Source: an uncultured Bacteroidota bacterium | GTDB taxonomy: Bacteria > Bacteroidota > Bacteroidia > Flavobacteriales > Flavobacteriaceae | NCBI GenBank assembly: GCA_902517245.1 | Contig: CABYBK010000012.1 | Coordinates: 1-34,287 of the forward strand | Direction of reading: 5' to 3' | DNA length: 34,287 bases | Shown here: piece by piece, positions 6,923-16,082 of the stretch | Layout of the letters: each line of letters opens with the position of its first letter | How positions within the stretch are numbered: the first letter of the stretch is position 1 | Translations under genes and position numbers: made by a program | The notes under the pieces: generated by a model | Told to the model about the DNA's origin: nothing | Databases searched by the model: none | The model's input: only the letters and a program-made list of their open reading frames with translations

Positions 6923-7627
6923 ATGAAAATTGCATTATTAGGATACGGTAGAATGGGAAAAACGATAGAACGTTATTCCATAGATAGAAACCATGAAATT
7001 GTTTTTATCCTTGATAAGGATTACGAAAAGGGCAATCTTAGTTTAGCTGATATTGCAATTAATTTTAGTATTCCAGAAGCTGCAGTATCAAACATAAAAG
7101 TCGCTATGAAACAAAAGATACCGGTTGTTTGCGGAACTACTGGATGGCTTAATAATTATGAAGAAATTACCACATTTTGTAAAACCCAAAATACAGCCTT
7201 TTTGTATGCTTCCAATTTTAGTATTGGAGTTAATGTATTTTTTAAAATTAATCGCTTACTTGCTGAATTGATGGGTCCAAACAAAAAAAATTATAAGGCA
7301 AATGTTAAAGAAATTCATCATTTACATAAGTTAGATTCTCCAAGTGGGACTGCAATCAGCTTAGCAAAGGAAATCATCAAGAACTTTAATCATAAAAAAT
7401 GGACATTGGATAAAAATGATGAAGAAAATTTGTTTATTGAAACTATAAGGGAAGGTGAAGTTCCTGGAACTCATATAATAAGATATAATTCAGAAATTGA
7501 TGAAATCAGTATAAAGCATAAAGCCTTTAAGCGAGATGGTTTTGCTTTAGGAGCTATAGTAGCTGCAGAATGGTTAGTTGACAAGAAAGGTATTTATAGT
7601 ATGGACGATGTACTTAAAATTAATTAA
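6923..7627 (+). CDS. dapB: 4-hydroxy-tetrahydrodipicolinate reductase DapB
   Basis: DapB reduces 4-hydroxy-tetrahydrodipicolinate with NAD(P)H in the lysine/meso-diaminopimelate pathway, supplying peptidoglycan as well as protein. Evidence is the Rossmann motif GYGRMGK (7-13), CGTTGW (70-75), SNFSIGVN (98-105), and the active-site segment EIHHLHKLDSPSGTA (130-144) with the catalytic His pair and substrate-binding SGT. At 234 residues it matches the shorter Bacteroidota form. It starts 8 bp after the DUF5683 stop and precedes lepB by 44 bp. Confidence 0.95.
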   Translation: MKIALLGYGRMGKTIERYSIDRNHEIVFILDKDYEKGNLSLADIAINFSIPEAAVSNIKVAMKQKIPVVCGTTGWLNNYEEITTFCKTQNTAFLYASNFSIGVNVFFKINRLLAELMGPNKKNYKANVKEIHHLHKLDSPSGTAISLAKEIIKNFNHKKWTLDKNDEENLFIETIREGEVPGTHIIRYNSEIDEISIKHKAFKRDGFALGAIVAAEWLVDKKGIYSMDDVLKIN

Positions 7628-7671
7628 CTCTAAAATGATTTCAACCTTTAAGCTGATATAAAAAACAAGAG

Positions 7672-9366
7672 ATGACAATATTCGAGTGGCTTTTATTCTT
7701 TTTTATACTCCAAGTGGTCCATTTTTTAGGAACATGGAAACTTTATAAGGTTGCTGGTTTTAAAATATGGTATGCAATTATTCCTGTTTACAACGCAATC
7801 ATTTTAATGAGGATAATTAAAAGACCTAAATGGTGGGTTATCCTTCTTTTTATTCCTACCATTAATTTAATATTATTTGCTGTAATTTGGATAGAGACAA
7901 TTCGAAGTTTTGGTAAAAACACATTTAAAGACACTTTTTTAGTTTTATTAACTTTTGGCTTCTATATATATTTAATAAATTATGGTGATAAGACAGTTTA
8001 TGTTGCTAATCGAAGTTTACGTCCTAGAACAGGTTTTGGTGAAACTCTAAGCTCTATAATATGGGCTGTAGTACTTGCAACAATTTTCCATAATTATATT
8101 ATACAGCCTTACATTATACCAACAGGATCTTTAGAAAAATCTTTGTTAATTGGAGATTTTCTTTTTGTAAGTAAATTTCACTATGGTGCAAGAGTTCCAA
8201 TGACTGCTGTATCTGCTCCTATGGTTCACGATACTATCCCTGGATTTAAAATCCGTTCTTACCTTAAATATCCCCAATATCCATATTTGAGACTACCAAG
8301 TATCCAAAGTATTAAACGCAATGATATAGTTGTATTTAGCTGGCCTGCAGATACGGTCCGCCAATTTTTTGTACGTGAAAAAAGAGTTGATAAACCAATT
8401 GATAAAAAGTCTAATTACGTCAAAAGATGCGTTGGTATCCCAGGGGATACTCTTGAGATTAAAGACGGTTTTGTTTATGCTAATGGATTAAAAAATATTC
8501 TTCCAGAAAGGGCTAAAGTTCAATACACTTTTAATGCATATTCTAGTAAAGGTATTTCATCTCGAAAATTAATCTCTAAGGGATTTGAAGACTTTAATCG
8601 CACCTACAAAATTGAAAATATCACTGAAAATTCTTATCAGACAATTGTCCCGCATATAATTGGTAGAATTGGAAATACAGTCGAAAACTTTAAAGTCATT
8701 ACCTCATCAAAAGGCCTACCCCCAGAAGTAATTCGTAAGACAGGGTTGAGGGTTAGTGAGATATTAGAACAAAAAAAAGAAATGAGTTTGACACTTGAAG
8801 AGTCTGCTATATTGAGAAAAATATCAGGTATTGACAGTGTAATTCAATCAATTAACAAAATTAAGGTTCCCAATGAAACTTTTTTTCCAAATAAGATAAC
8901 TTATAATTGGAATGAAGATAATTTTGGACCATTATTGATTCCAAAAAAAGGAATGACTATTAATTTAAATCATAAAAATCTTCCACTTTATAAGAAAATC
9001 ATAAATGAATATGAAGGAAATCAACTAGAAATTAAACCTTCTAAAATTTTAATAAATGGTGTTGATTCAGAACAATACACTTTTAAAAAAGACTACTATT
9101 GGATGATGGGTGACAATCGTCATAAATCAGAGGATAGTAGGTTTTGGGGTTTTGTTCCCGATGACCATATTGTTGGTAAACCTATATTCATTTGGTTTAG
9201 TATAAAGGGAATTAATGATGGAATAAAAAACTGGAAAATTAGATGGGACCGTGTATTTACTACGGTAGACGGTATTGGAAAAAGACGCTCTTATTTTCCT
9301 TATTTTTTAACAATATTAATTCTATGGCAAGGATTTGTTTTTTATCGAAAAAGAAAAAATAAATAA
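7672..9366 (+). CDS. lepB: Signal peptidase I, long Bacteroidota form
   Basis: The enzyme removes signal peptides from exported proteins at the outer face of the inner membrane. Catalytic Ser153 lies in PTGSLEKSL (151-158), the general-base Lys251 in VKRCVGIPGD (250-259), and box E, MGDNRHKSEDSRFWG, begins near 479. At 564 residues it is about twice the E. coli-independent minimal size because roughly 200 residues are inserted between boxes D and E, as is usual in this phylum. The N-terminus (1-105) has three to four hydrophobic segments resembling DUF5684. A last hydrophobic stretch near 545-558 suggests a C-terminal membrane anchor. The WbqC-like gene follows after 5 bp. Confidence 0.95.
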   Translation: MTIFEWLLFFFILQVVHFLGTWKLYKVAGFKIWYAIIPVYNAIILMRIIKRPKWWVILLFIPTINLILFAVIWIETIRSFGKNTFKDTFLVLLTFGFYIYLINYGDKTVYVANRSLRPRTGFGETLSSIIWAVVLATIFHNYIIQPYIIPTGSLEKSLLIGDFLFVSKFHYGARVPMTAVSAPMVHDTIPGFKIRSYLKYPQYPYLRLPSIQSIKRNDIVVFSWPADTVRQFFVREKRVDKPIDKKSNYVKRCVGIPGDTLEIKDGFVYANGLKNILPERAKVQYTFNAYSSKGISSRKLISKGFEDFNRTYKIENITENSYQTIVPHIIGRIGNTVENFKVITSSKGLPPEVIRKTGLRVSEILEQKKEMSLTLEESAILRKISGIDSVIQSINKIKVPNETFFPNKITYNWNEDNFGPLLIPKKGMTINLNHKNLPLYKKIINEYEGNQLEIKPSKILINGVDSEQYTFKKDYYWMMGDNRHKSEDSRFWGFVPDDHIVGKPIFIWFSIKGINDGIKNWKIRWDRVFTTVDGIGKRRSYFPYFLTILILWQGFVFYRKRKNK

Positions 9367-9371
9367 CAGGA

Positions 9372-9998
9372 ATGATTCCGATAATTTGTCCGGCTTACTT
9401 TCCAAATGTCAAATATTTTGCAAATCTTTTACAACAAAAATTCATTGTTTTTTCAGGCGATACATTTTATCAAAAGCAAACATTCAGAAATAGAACAGTG
9501 ATCTATGGAGCAAATAAGGAATTAAATTTAATTATTCCAATACGGCATTGGAAAAAAGGGAAAAAGCCTATAGATAGTAAAATAAAAATTGCCTACGATA
9601 TGGATTGGCAAAATCAACACTGGAAATCAATATGTTCGGCATATCGATCCTCTCCTTATTTCGAATTTTATGAGCATGAGATTGCACCTTTTTACAAGGA
9701 AGAAAAAGAAAACTTATTTTTATTTAATCTATCTATCATAGAAAAAGTGATGGCTCTAATAGATGAATCTTTCAAATATAAAATTAGTTCACTAAAGGGT
9801 TTCGATGTATATATAGATAAATTAATCGATCCAAAAATTAAACCGAAAACCAAATTTGAAAGCTATCCTCAGGTATTTGCTTCAAAATATGGCTTTATTC
9901 CAAATCTTAGCATACTTGATATTATTTTTAATCTCGGACCAAATAGTTCTAACTATTTAAGAAGACACTTTGCTGAAAATAAAAATTTTTATATCTGA
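9372..9998 (+). CDS. WbqC-like family protein
   Basis: The 208-residue protein opens with IICPAYFPNVKYFANLLQ and has QKQTFRNRTVIYGANKELNLIIPI and WQNQHWKSICSAYRSSPYFEFYE, which are typical of the WbqC family. WbqC proteins are linked to surface polysaccharide gene sets in some species, but their reaction is not firmly established. There is no signal peptide or membrane span, so it is probably cytosolic. It lies 5 bp after lepB, in the same unit. Its last 10 bases overlap the end of the convergent EEP gene. Confidence 0.85.
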   Translation: MIPIICPAYFPNVKYFANLLQQKFIVFSGDTFYQKQTFRNRTVIYGANKELNLIIPIRHWKKGKKPIDSKIKIAYDMDWQNQHWKSICSAYRSSPYFEFYEHEIAPFYKEEKENLFLFNLSIIEKVMALIDESFKYKISSLKGFDVYIDKLIDPKIKPKTKFESYPQVFASKYGFIPNLSILDIIFNLGPNSSNYLRRHFAENKNFYI

Positions 9999-10993
9999 AG
10001 CCTTGCAGAAATTGGCTTATGATCTGAAAGTTCAATATCATGAGTTATAAAATCTAATACTCTAATTTCTGGTGAAATAAAAATGTAATCAATTCTCAAA
10101 GGAAAGAATGGAAATTGATATGTTGATCCAAAACCACTGCCTTTTTGATTAAAAGCGTCTATACGATTTTTAGATAGATTTTTGTAACTCTCAGAAAAAG
10201 CATTATTATTTAAGTCTGTACAAATTATTTCAGGGAATTTATTTGAATTAGAAAGTAAATTAAATTCAAAAACTTGTTGTTTTTGAATTTTAAATACATT
10301 TTTAATTTTTGAACGAAATTTTTCAGAATAATTTGAGGATAATAAAGTGTCTTTAGAATTTATTCTTAAAGATTCGAAATGCAAGTTATATAAACGTAAT
10401 GTATCTTGATTCAACAAGACGTCAGATTGCATTCCACCATTTGAAGAAGCTTTAAAGGATATTGTTTTAGAATTCACTAATGGATATTTAGAGATAATTG
10501 ATGATCCTATTTTACCGTTAGGAACATAGGGTCTAAATATTTTGTATGGATAATTTTGAAATGATGGTGCAGTCTCTAAGGTATATTCCTGAAAACAAAC
10601 TATATCAGGATTAACTTTTTTAATATAATTATCAATTAAACCCGGGATGTCTTTTATGTCTAACCAATCATAACGATTGAACGAGCGAACATTATAACTC
10701 ATCAGAGTAATTCCTTTAGATGTTGTTATCCCATTAGATTTAAATTGATATAGTGATTGCCAAGACTCAAAACTTATTGAAAAAACAATAAAAAAAAGAA
10801 AAAATGGCCATTTAAAACTTAAAAACCAATAAAATGCTAAAATTATATTTATGCAACATAATATTGGAGTTCCCAATGAAAGAATTGGAAAATTAAAAGC
10901 CAAATTGAAAATATCCATTGCAATTAGCTGAAGAAGAAGAAAAAGAATATTAATAGTTAAAATTGAATTAAATAAAAAAGATTTTTTATCCAT
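9989..10993 (-). CDS. Membrane-anchored endonuclease/exonuclease/phosphatase family protein
   Basis: The 334-residue protein has two to three hydrophobic N-terminal segments (about 8-75) followed by an EEP fold. Signatures include LMSYNVRSFNRYDW, CFQEY (metal-binding Glu), SSIISKYPL, and SDHKPI near the C-terminus carrying the catalytic Asp-His. Members cleave phosphodiesters in nucleic acids, phospholipids or inositol phosphates; the substrate here is unknown. The membrane anchor suggests action at or outside the membrane. It is the last gene of the long minus-strand unit, 9 bp after the rhomboid gene, and its stop lies inside the 3' end of the WbqC-like gene. Confidence 0.85.
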   Translation of the reverse strand: MDKKSFLFNSILTINILFLLLQLIAMDIFNLAFNFPILSLGTPILCCINIILAFYWFLSFKWPFFLFFIVFSISFESWQSLYQFKSNGITTSKGITLMSYNVRSFNRYDWLDIKDIPGLIDNYIKKVNPDIVCFQEYTLETAPSFQNYPYKIFRPYVPNGKIGSSIISKYPLVNSKTISFKASSNGGMQSDVLLNQDTLRLYNLHFESLRINSKDTLLSSNYSEKFRSKIKNVFKIQKQQVFEFNLLSNSNKFPEIICTDLNNNAFSESYKNLSKNRIDAFNQKGSGFGSTYQFPFFPLRIDYIFISPEIRVLDFITHDIELSDHKPISARLQI

Positions 10994-11002
10994 ATTACCC
11001 CT

Positions 11003-11875
11003 CTAGTTCTTACCTGATTTATATAAAAAGTCTTTTTCATTTTGGGTAAGACTTTCATAACCAGATAGGCTAATTTTATCTAATATATCGTCTATTCGCT
11101 TTTGATTTGTGCTTTTAACAGAAGTGTTGTGATTTTTCTTTTTATTTGTTTCTTTTCTGTAAACAGCTCTAATTTTTGGTTTTTTTTTAAAAATATTGAT
11201 CACTAAGTCAATTAAAATTCTGAAAGGTTTACCGATATCTTTTCCATTTTTAAGCTGTTTAACATAGTAAAAACCTAGAAATGCTCCACCAATATGAGCA
11301 AGATGCCCACCAGCGTTGCCATATGGAATTTGAACAACATCAATCAGAACAAATATCATTCCCAAATAACGAAGTTCCACATTAAATAAAATTAAACGAA
11401 CTTCATAGTTTGGAGAATACGTTGCCATAAAAATAAACACAGCCATTACACCAGCAGAAGCTCCAATCATTGCAGTGGAAGAATTTTCAAATACAGGAAA
11501 GAATGTATAGCTTAGAATGAAGCTAACTCCTCCTACTAAAACTCCCAAAAAATAGACATTAAAAAAAGTTTTTGTAGTAAATAAATTCAAAAATAATCTA
11601 GAAGAAAAAAACAGTAAATACATATTCCAGAATAAATGAAAAAAGCCTGAATGTAGAAAACTATATGTAAGAATTGACCACGGTTTAAAAGCAAGATCTA
11701 TTAAAGACTCAGATAATTCGAACCAATAGAAAAAGTCAGTAGAAGAGATATTAAACAAAAAGAAAATTGTTCTTAGGAACAAGGGTAATATAAAACAAAT
11801 TATATTAATTAAAATAAGTTTTTCAGCACTGTTTAATTTTTGAATACGATAATAAAGCTGATCCCTAAAAGTCAT
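11003..11875 (-). CDS. Rhomboid-family intramembrane serine protease (first of two)
   Basis: Rhomboids cut transmembrane helices within the membrane. This copy has about six hydrophobic segments, HxxWNMYLLFF in an early helix, the nucleophile motif GASAG (Ser140 counting from the ATG at 11875) and AHIGG (His194) in the last core helix, so the Ser-His dyad is complete. A hydrophilic lysine-rich tail of about 80 residues follows. I chose the ATG at 11875 because it overlaps the stop of the upstream rhomboid as ATGA; an in-frame ATG nine bases earlier (11884) is possible. Substrates are unknown. Confidence 0.88.
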   Translation of the reverse strand: MTFRDQLYYRIQKLNSAEKLILINIICFILPLFLRTIFFLFNISSTDFFYWFELSESLIDLAFKPWSILTYSFLHSGFFHLFWNMYLLFFSSRLFLNLFTTKTFFNVYFLGVLVGGVSFILSYTFFPVFENSSTAMIGASAGVMAVFIFMATYSPNYEVRLILFNVELRYLGMIFVLIDVVQIPYGNAGGHLAHIGGAFLGFYYVKQLKNGKDIGKPFRILIDLVINIFKKKPKIRAVYRKETNKKKNHNTSVKSTNQKRIDDILDKISLSGYESLTQNEKDFLYKSGKN

Positions 11876-12612
11876 ATATCCCAACGATTTTTATTGAATT
11901 GATTTTTTTTCCAATACCAAATCATAATCAAACCTGTTATTGCTCCACCAATGTGAGCAAAATGTGCTATTGGTCCAATTGAATATGAAGTAAATCCAAA
12001 AAATAAATCTCCAAAAATCAATAGTGGAACAAGAATTTTTGCTTTTACAGGTATTGGTGGAAAAAGAAGCATTAACCTGGCGTTAGGAAAGAGAAAAGCA
12101 AATGCTACTAAAACCCCATATAGTGCTCCTGATGCACCGACCATAACCCCATTAAAAGCAGATAAGCTTGAAATTAATTTATCTCGTCCAATATTTTCTA
12201 CTATTTCATAAGAGAGATCACTTGTTTGAAAAAAATTTATTATTTCTACACTATTTAAACCTTCTGCTAGTAAAAGATCAGTAACACCACTAATTTGATA
12301 ATGATAAATAAACAATTGCAAAGCGGCAGCTCCAAATCCAGTGGATAAATAAAAGAAAATAAATTTGTTTCTACCCCACATTTGTTCAATTGGAGTACCA
12401 AACATATATAATCCAAACATATTAAAAAATATGTGTCCAAAATCTCCATGCATAAACATATGAGTCAGAGGTTGCCAGTATTGAAACTTTGGATTAGAGG
12501 GATAGTGAAGTGCAAAAAAATCGTAAACTAAATCACCTAAAGAAAGAGAAGCTACAAAAAAAATAGCGTTGATAATCAAAAGATGTTTTACCGTCTCAGT
12601 TATATTCCGCAT
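11872..12612 (-). CDS. Rhomboid-family intramembrane serine protease (second of two)
   Basis: The 246-residue polytopic membrane protein has HMFMHGDFGHIFFNMFGLYMFG (51-72, in part), the nucleophile motif GASGALYG (Ser161) and FAHIGG (His220), a complete rhomboid Ser-His dyad. It differs from the adjacent copy in having a soluble loop around 108-150 and no hydrophilic tail, so the two are diverged paralogues, not a recent duplication. Its start overlaps the mutL stop by one base and its stop overlaps the next rhomboid by 4 bases. Confidence 0.9.
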   Translation of the reverse strand: MRNITETVKHLLIINAIFFVASLSLGDLVYDFFALHYPSNPKFQYWQPLTHMFMHGDFGHIFFNMFGLYMFGTPIEQMWGRNKFIFFYLSTGFGAAALQLFIYHYQISGVTDLLLAEGLNSVEIINFFQTSDLSYEIVENIGRDKLISSLSAFNGVMVGASGALYGVLVAFAFLFPNARLMLLFPPIPVKAKILVPLLIFGDLFFGFTSYSIGPIAHFAHIGGAITGLIMIWYWKKNQFNKNRWDI

Positions 12613-14396
12613 TAGTTTAATTTTTTTTCAATTTCGGACTTTTCTAAAGAAATAAATATTGACCTGTTAAAGGGAGATACACTGGTCTCTTTACAGCCAA
12701 AAAAATCATCTAAAAGAACTTGCTGTTCAATTGGAGTTAAAAGATCTCCGGATTTTATCGACAAAGTCTTTGCCAGGGTCTTTGCAATTTGATCAGCTTG
12801 ACTAAGATACTCAACAGATTGGGGTGAATTTTCTCCAGAAAGTAATTTTTCGATTATCGATTCTATTTTAGAATGTGGACAATGCTCTGGACTTCCTACT
12901 ACAACTAATTTTTTTTTATTTTTTAATTCCATCTGAAAACCCAAAGCTAAAAGAATTTCTTTATTCTGATTAAATTCTTCAATTTGTTGTCCATTTAATT
13001 CAACTTCTAAAGGAAATAGCAACTGTTGGCTTAAACTGGTTTTTGAAGTAATAGAAGCCAAAAATCGCTCATATAAAATTCGTTGGTGAGCTCGCTTTTG
13101 ATCTATAAGTAGTATACTAGTTTGCAGAGGACACACTATATATTTGGAAAATAATTGAAAAAACCGAGAGCTTTGTGGAACATTTATTATGTTATCCGAT
13201 TCAATATCTTGATGATCAGTTTTTGAATTAACTTCAGGAAGTAATCCCTCTCTTTCATCATTATTTTGTTTAGAAGAAAAAGATGGGTCCTTAAATGGAT
13301 TAAAACTTGAATCTACTTCAATATGAGGAATTATGGGTGTTTTTTGCTTAAAATTATATGGTATATCCAAATCTGTATTTTGATTGAAATCTATAGTCGG
13401 TATTACTTGGAAAATACCCAGGCTGTGTTTCACAGCCGAACGTAAAATAGCATAAATACTCTGCTCTTCCTCAAATTTAATTTCTGTTTTGGTAGGATGT
13501 ATATTTATATCTATTGTTTTAGGATCAACATTGAGATATAAAAAGTACCCTGGGTGATATCCTGGCCGTAATAATCCGTCAAATGCACTATTCACAGCAT
13601 GATGTAAGAATGGACTTTTAATAAAACGATTATTAACAAAGAAAAACTGTTGCCCTCGTGTTTTTTTTGAAAACTCTGGTTTAACAACAAATCCGTTTAA
13701 TTTAGCTAACGAGGTTGACTCTTTGGTTGGAACGAGTTGATTATCCCATTTAGAACCAAAAATAGAAACAATTCTTTTTCTAAAGTTTGATAATTCCAAA
13801 TCAAATAGCTCATTGCCATTATTAAAAAAAAGGAAATTTATTTCCGGGTGAGCCAAAGCGACTCTTTGAAATTCATCAATTATATGCCTGAGTTCTACAG
13901 TATTTGACTTTAGGAAGTTTCTTCTTGCTGGAATATTGAAAAATAAATTTTTAACTTCAATAGATGTTCCCTGAGGTTTGGTTGATAAGCTTTGATCTTT
14001 TATTTTACTACCCTCAATTTTAATGCACTGTGAAACCTCTTGACCGGAAGTTCTTGTGTGAGTTTCTACATTTGAAATCGCAGCTATTGAAGCTAAAGCT
14101 TCACCTCTAAAACCTTTAGTATTCAATGCAAATAAATCTTCAGCAATATTAATTTTTGATGTTGCATGTCTTTCAAAAGCTAATTTGACATCTGACTTAT
14201 TCATACCTAATCCATTATCAATAACTTGAATTAGAGTTTTACCAGCATCCTTTAAAATTAATTGAATTGTTGATGCTTTAGCATCAACAGCATTTTCTAA
14301 TAACTCTTTAACCACAGAAGCAGGACGTTGAATTACCTCTCCTGCTGCTATTTGATTGGCTACGTGATCTGGTAAAAGAGAAATTCTAGGGATCAT
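12612..14396 (-). CDS. mutL: DNA mismatch repair protein MutL
   Basis: MutL couples mismatch recognition by MutS to strand incision and excision. The N-terminal GHKL ATPase is intact, with IAAGEVIQRPASVVKELLENA, DNGLGM, RHATSK and TKGFRGEALASI. A variable linker (about 340-410) leads to a C-terminal dimerisation domain. The endonuclease motif DQHAxxExxxxE reads DQKRAHQRILYE at 432-443, so its His and first Glu are replaced, and the C-terminal CPHGRP motif is replaced by SPFNRS. It may therefore lack the nicking activity usual in bacteria without MutH. The total length of 594 is normal. It lies 3 bp after the small membrane protein gene. Confidence 0.93.
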   Translation of the reverse strand: MIPRISLLPDHVANQIAAGEVIQRPASVVKELLENAVDAKASTIQLILKDAGKTLIQVIDNGLGMNKSDVKLAFERHATSKINIAEDLFALNTKGFRGEALASIAAISNVETHTRTSGQEVSQCIKIEGSKIKDQSLSTKPQGTSIEVKNLFFNIPARRNFLKSNTVELRHIIDEFQRVALAHPEINFLFFNNGNELFDLELSNFRKRIVSIFGSKWDNQLVPTKESTSLAKLNGFVVKPEFSKKTRGQQFFFVNNRFIKSPFLHHAVNSAFDGLLRPGYHPGYFLYLNVDPKTIDINIHPTKTEIKFEEEQSIYAILRSAVKHSLGIFQVIPTIDFNQNTDLDIPYNFKQKTPIIPHIEVDSSFNPFKDPSFSSKQNNDEREGLLPEVNSKTDHQDIESDNIINVPQSSRFFQLFSKYIVCPLQTSILLIDQKRAHQRILYERFLASITSKTSLSQQLLFPLEVELNGQQIEEFNQNKEILLALGFQMELKNKKKLVVVGSPEHCPHSKIESIIEKLLSGENSPQSVEYLSQADQIAKTLAKTLSIKSGDLLTPIEQQVLLDDFFGCKETSVSPFNRSIFISLEKSEIEKKLN

Positions 14397-14399
14397 TGA

Positions 14400-14693
14400 T
14401 TATTTTACTGAAAAAATGCTTAAATCAAAATCAAGAATATATAGGCAAGTTAAAACAAGAATTAATACAATAATTAACAACCTAAGGGAAATTGAGTGAT
14501 TTTTTCGGGTGCGCATTTGAACTCTAGCTTCATTCCATTGGTGCCCAAAATCATTGTTGTTATGAGTATCTCTATATTTTGAAAATTTATTGTCAAACTC
14601 ATAAATATTCCCCTTATCTTTTCCTTTAAAGTATCTCGGAGTATAATTATATCTTCTGTTTTTACGAAGTTTTAATAGATTCGATTTTAACAT
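14400..14693 (-). CDS. Small single-span membrane protein of unknown function (97 aa)
   Basis: The protein is basic and hydrophilic for about 70 residues (Arg, Lys, Asn and Tyr rich, with NNNDFGHQWNEAR), then has one hydrophobic segment at about 72-88 (LRLLIIVLILVLTCLYIL) and a short tail. This suggests a tail-proximal membrane anchor with a cytoplasmic N-terminal region. I recall similar small proteins between ribH and mutL in flavobacteria, sometimes mislabelled as riboflavin synthase beta subunits; nothing here supports that name. It sits 51 bp after ribH and 3 bp before mutL. Confidence 0.7.
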   Translation of the reverse strand: MLKSNLLKLRKNRRYNYTPRYFKGKDKGNIYEFDNKFSKYRDTHNNNDFGHQWNEARVQMRTRKNHSISLRLLIIVLILVLTCLYILDFDLSIFSVK

Positions 14694-14744
14694 AATTCAA
14701 ATGTACAAGAAACCTATAAAATTATAAACTCTTGTTAAAAAAAC

Positions 14745-15224
14745 TTAGGCTTGTTTTGAATGAAAGTTTGCCATTTTGATAGCGGCAATTGCAGCCTCTT
14801 CTCCTTTATTACCAAATTTTCCTCCACTGCGTTCTTTGGCTTGATTTAAATTATCATCTGTCAATACGCAAAAAATCACGGGTACTTTGGAATTTATGTT
14901 GAGATCTTTAATTCCTTGAGCAACAGAATTACAAATAAATTCAAAATGTTTAGTCTCTCCTTTAATAACGCTTCCTATTGCAATTACGGCATTTGGATTT
15001 TCCTCTTGGGCTTTTTTTGATCCATAAATCAACTCAAAACTACCAGGAACCATTGATAATTTTATGTTTTTTGGATTGACACCCTTTTCAATTAATGTTT
15101 TCTTAGCTCCTTTAAGAAGTGATTGGGTAATATCAAGATTCCACTCAGAAACAACCAGATGAATATGAAATGGACTACCATCAGGAATATTAGCATCAGA
15201 AAAGTTATTCAATTCTGATGACAT
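14745..15224 (-). CDS. ribH: 6,7-dimethyl-8-ribityllumazine synthase RibH
   Basis: RibH condenses 5-amino-6-ribitylaminouracil with 3,4-dihydroxy-2-butanone 4-phosphate, the penultimate step of riboflavin synthesis. Motifs are SEWNLDITQSLLKGA (26-40), PGSFEL (60-65), and IGSVIKGETKHFEFI with the catalytic His93, then PVIFCVLTDDN. The length of 159 residues is normal for an icosahedral or pentameric lumazine synthase. It lies one base after the TPR membrane protein gene in the same unit. No other riboflavin genes and no FMN riboswitch are present here. Confidence 0.95.
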   Translation of the reverse strand: MSSELNNFSDANIPDGSPFHIHLVVSEWNLDITQSLLKGAKKTLIEKGVNPKNIKLSMVPGSFELIYGSKKAQEENPNAVIAIGSVIKGETKHFEFICNSVAQGIKDLNINSKVPVIFCVLTDDNLNQAKERSGGKFGNKGEEAAIAAIKMANFHSKQA

Positions 15225-15225
15225 T

Positions 15226-15993
15226 TTAATCTATTATTGATTTGATCTTCGCTATTTGAACGGAAACCATATTTGCTTCACGTGATTCTTTAAACTCTTT
15301 TTTAATTCTCTCTAGATAAGCTAGCGCTTGTTTATTCTTCCCTAACTTAAAACCAATCATAGCAGCTTTGTATAAAAATTTTGGTGTACTGTACACATTA
15401 TTGTTAATATTGAATGCAGCAATATAATAGTCAAGTGCTCTCTCTGGCTGATCCATCTGCGCAAAAGCATCTCCAATAGAGCCCTTGGCTAGTGCTCCAA
15501 GTAAAACATCTTCAGAATTGAATTGATCTAGATAAGTAATAGCATTTTGGTAGTCTTTTATATTTAAATAGGACATACCAGCGCTATATGTAGCTAATTT
15601 TGCAGCGGTTGTCCCTTCATAATTTTCAATAATATCTAAAAAACCATATTTCCCTTCTCCCCCATTTAGAGCTCTTTTGTAGAGAGAATCCGAATCTTCA
15701 CTGTTTACGGCCAGTTCAAAATAAAACTGAGCCTGATTTAATTCACTAATAGCTTCCTTTGTTTTAGGCTCTATCACATAATTTTGATAACCTAGATAAG
15801 CTAAAACACCAACAGCAACTATCCCGATAAAGGTTAATATTATATTTTGATATTTAACGACCCATTCTTCTGTTTTTGATGCTGTTGTATCGAGAGTTTC
15901 AAAAACTTCAGCGGTTGTACTTTCTTGAACTGATTCAGTTCGACTTGAAGGAGTTATTGATTTTTTAGATCCTCTTTTTTTGTATGTTGCCAT
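15226..15993 (-). CDS. TPR membrane protein, YfgM-like
   Basis: The 255-residue protein has a Ser/Thr-rich cytoplasmic N-terminus, one membrane span at about 51-69 (IILTFIGIVAVGVLAYLGY) and an exported domain with several tetratricopeptide-like helical repeats (about 80-250, for example NIKDYQNAITYLDQF and DQPERALDYYIAAF). The layout matches the YfgM/BamD-like group, which assist protein transit in the periplasm. It is the first gene of the seven-gene minus-strand unit and follows the promoter at 16014-16041. Its specific partner is unknown. Confidence 0.82.
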   Translation of the reverse strand: MATYKKRGSKKSITPSSRTESVQESTTAEVFETLDTTASKTEEWVVKYQNIILTFIGIVAVGVLAYLGYQNYVIEPKTKEAISELNQAQFYFELAVNSEDSDSLYKRALNGGEGKYGFLDIIENYEGTTAAKLATYSAGMSYLNIKDYQNAITYLDQFNSEDVLLGALAKGSIGDAFAQMDQPERALDYYIAAFNINNNVYSTPKFLYKAAMIGFKLGKNKQALAYLERIKKEFKESREANMVSVQIAKIKSIID

Positions 15994-16013
15994 TTTAAAA
16001 ATGATTTAGCGCA

Positions 16014-16041
16014 CAAAATTACTCTTTTTATTCTAATTCAA
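16014..16041 (-). promoter_or_regulatory. Promoter of the TPR-ribH-mutL-rhomboid unit
   Basis: Read on the minus strand, TTG (16041-16039) is followed after 17 bases by TAATTTTG (16021-16014), which fits TTG-N17-23-TAnnTTTG. The ATG of the TPR gene is 20 bases further on. All seven genes down to 9989 follow with gaps of at most 51 bp, so this promoter probably drives the whole unit. Confidence 0.7.
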
Positions 16042-16082
16042 AAAACCGTTCGCTAGCTTCTAAGTTATTATTTTTGTCTAAT

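Noticed and set aside
14745-16082. FMN riboswitch upstream of ribH
   Set aside because: ribH is preceded by one base and another coding sequence, and the leader of the unit (about 15 bases after the expected start) is too short to hold a riboswitch.
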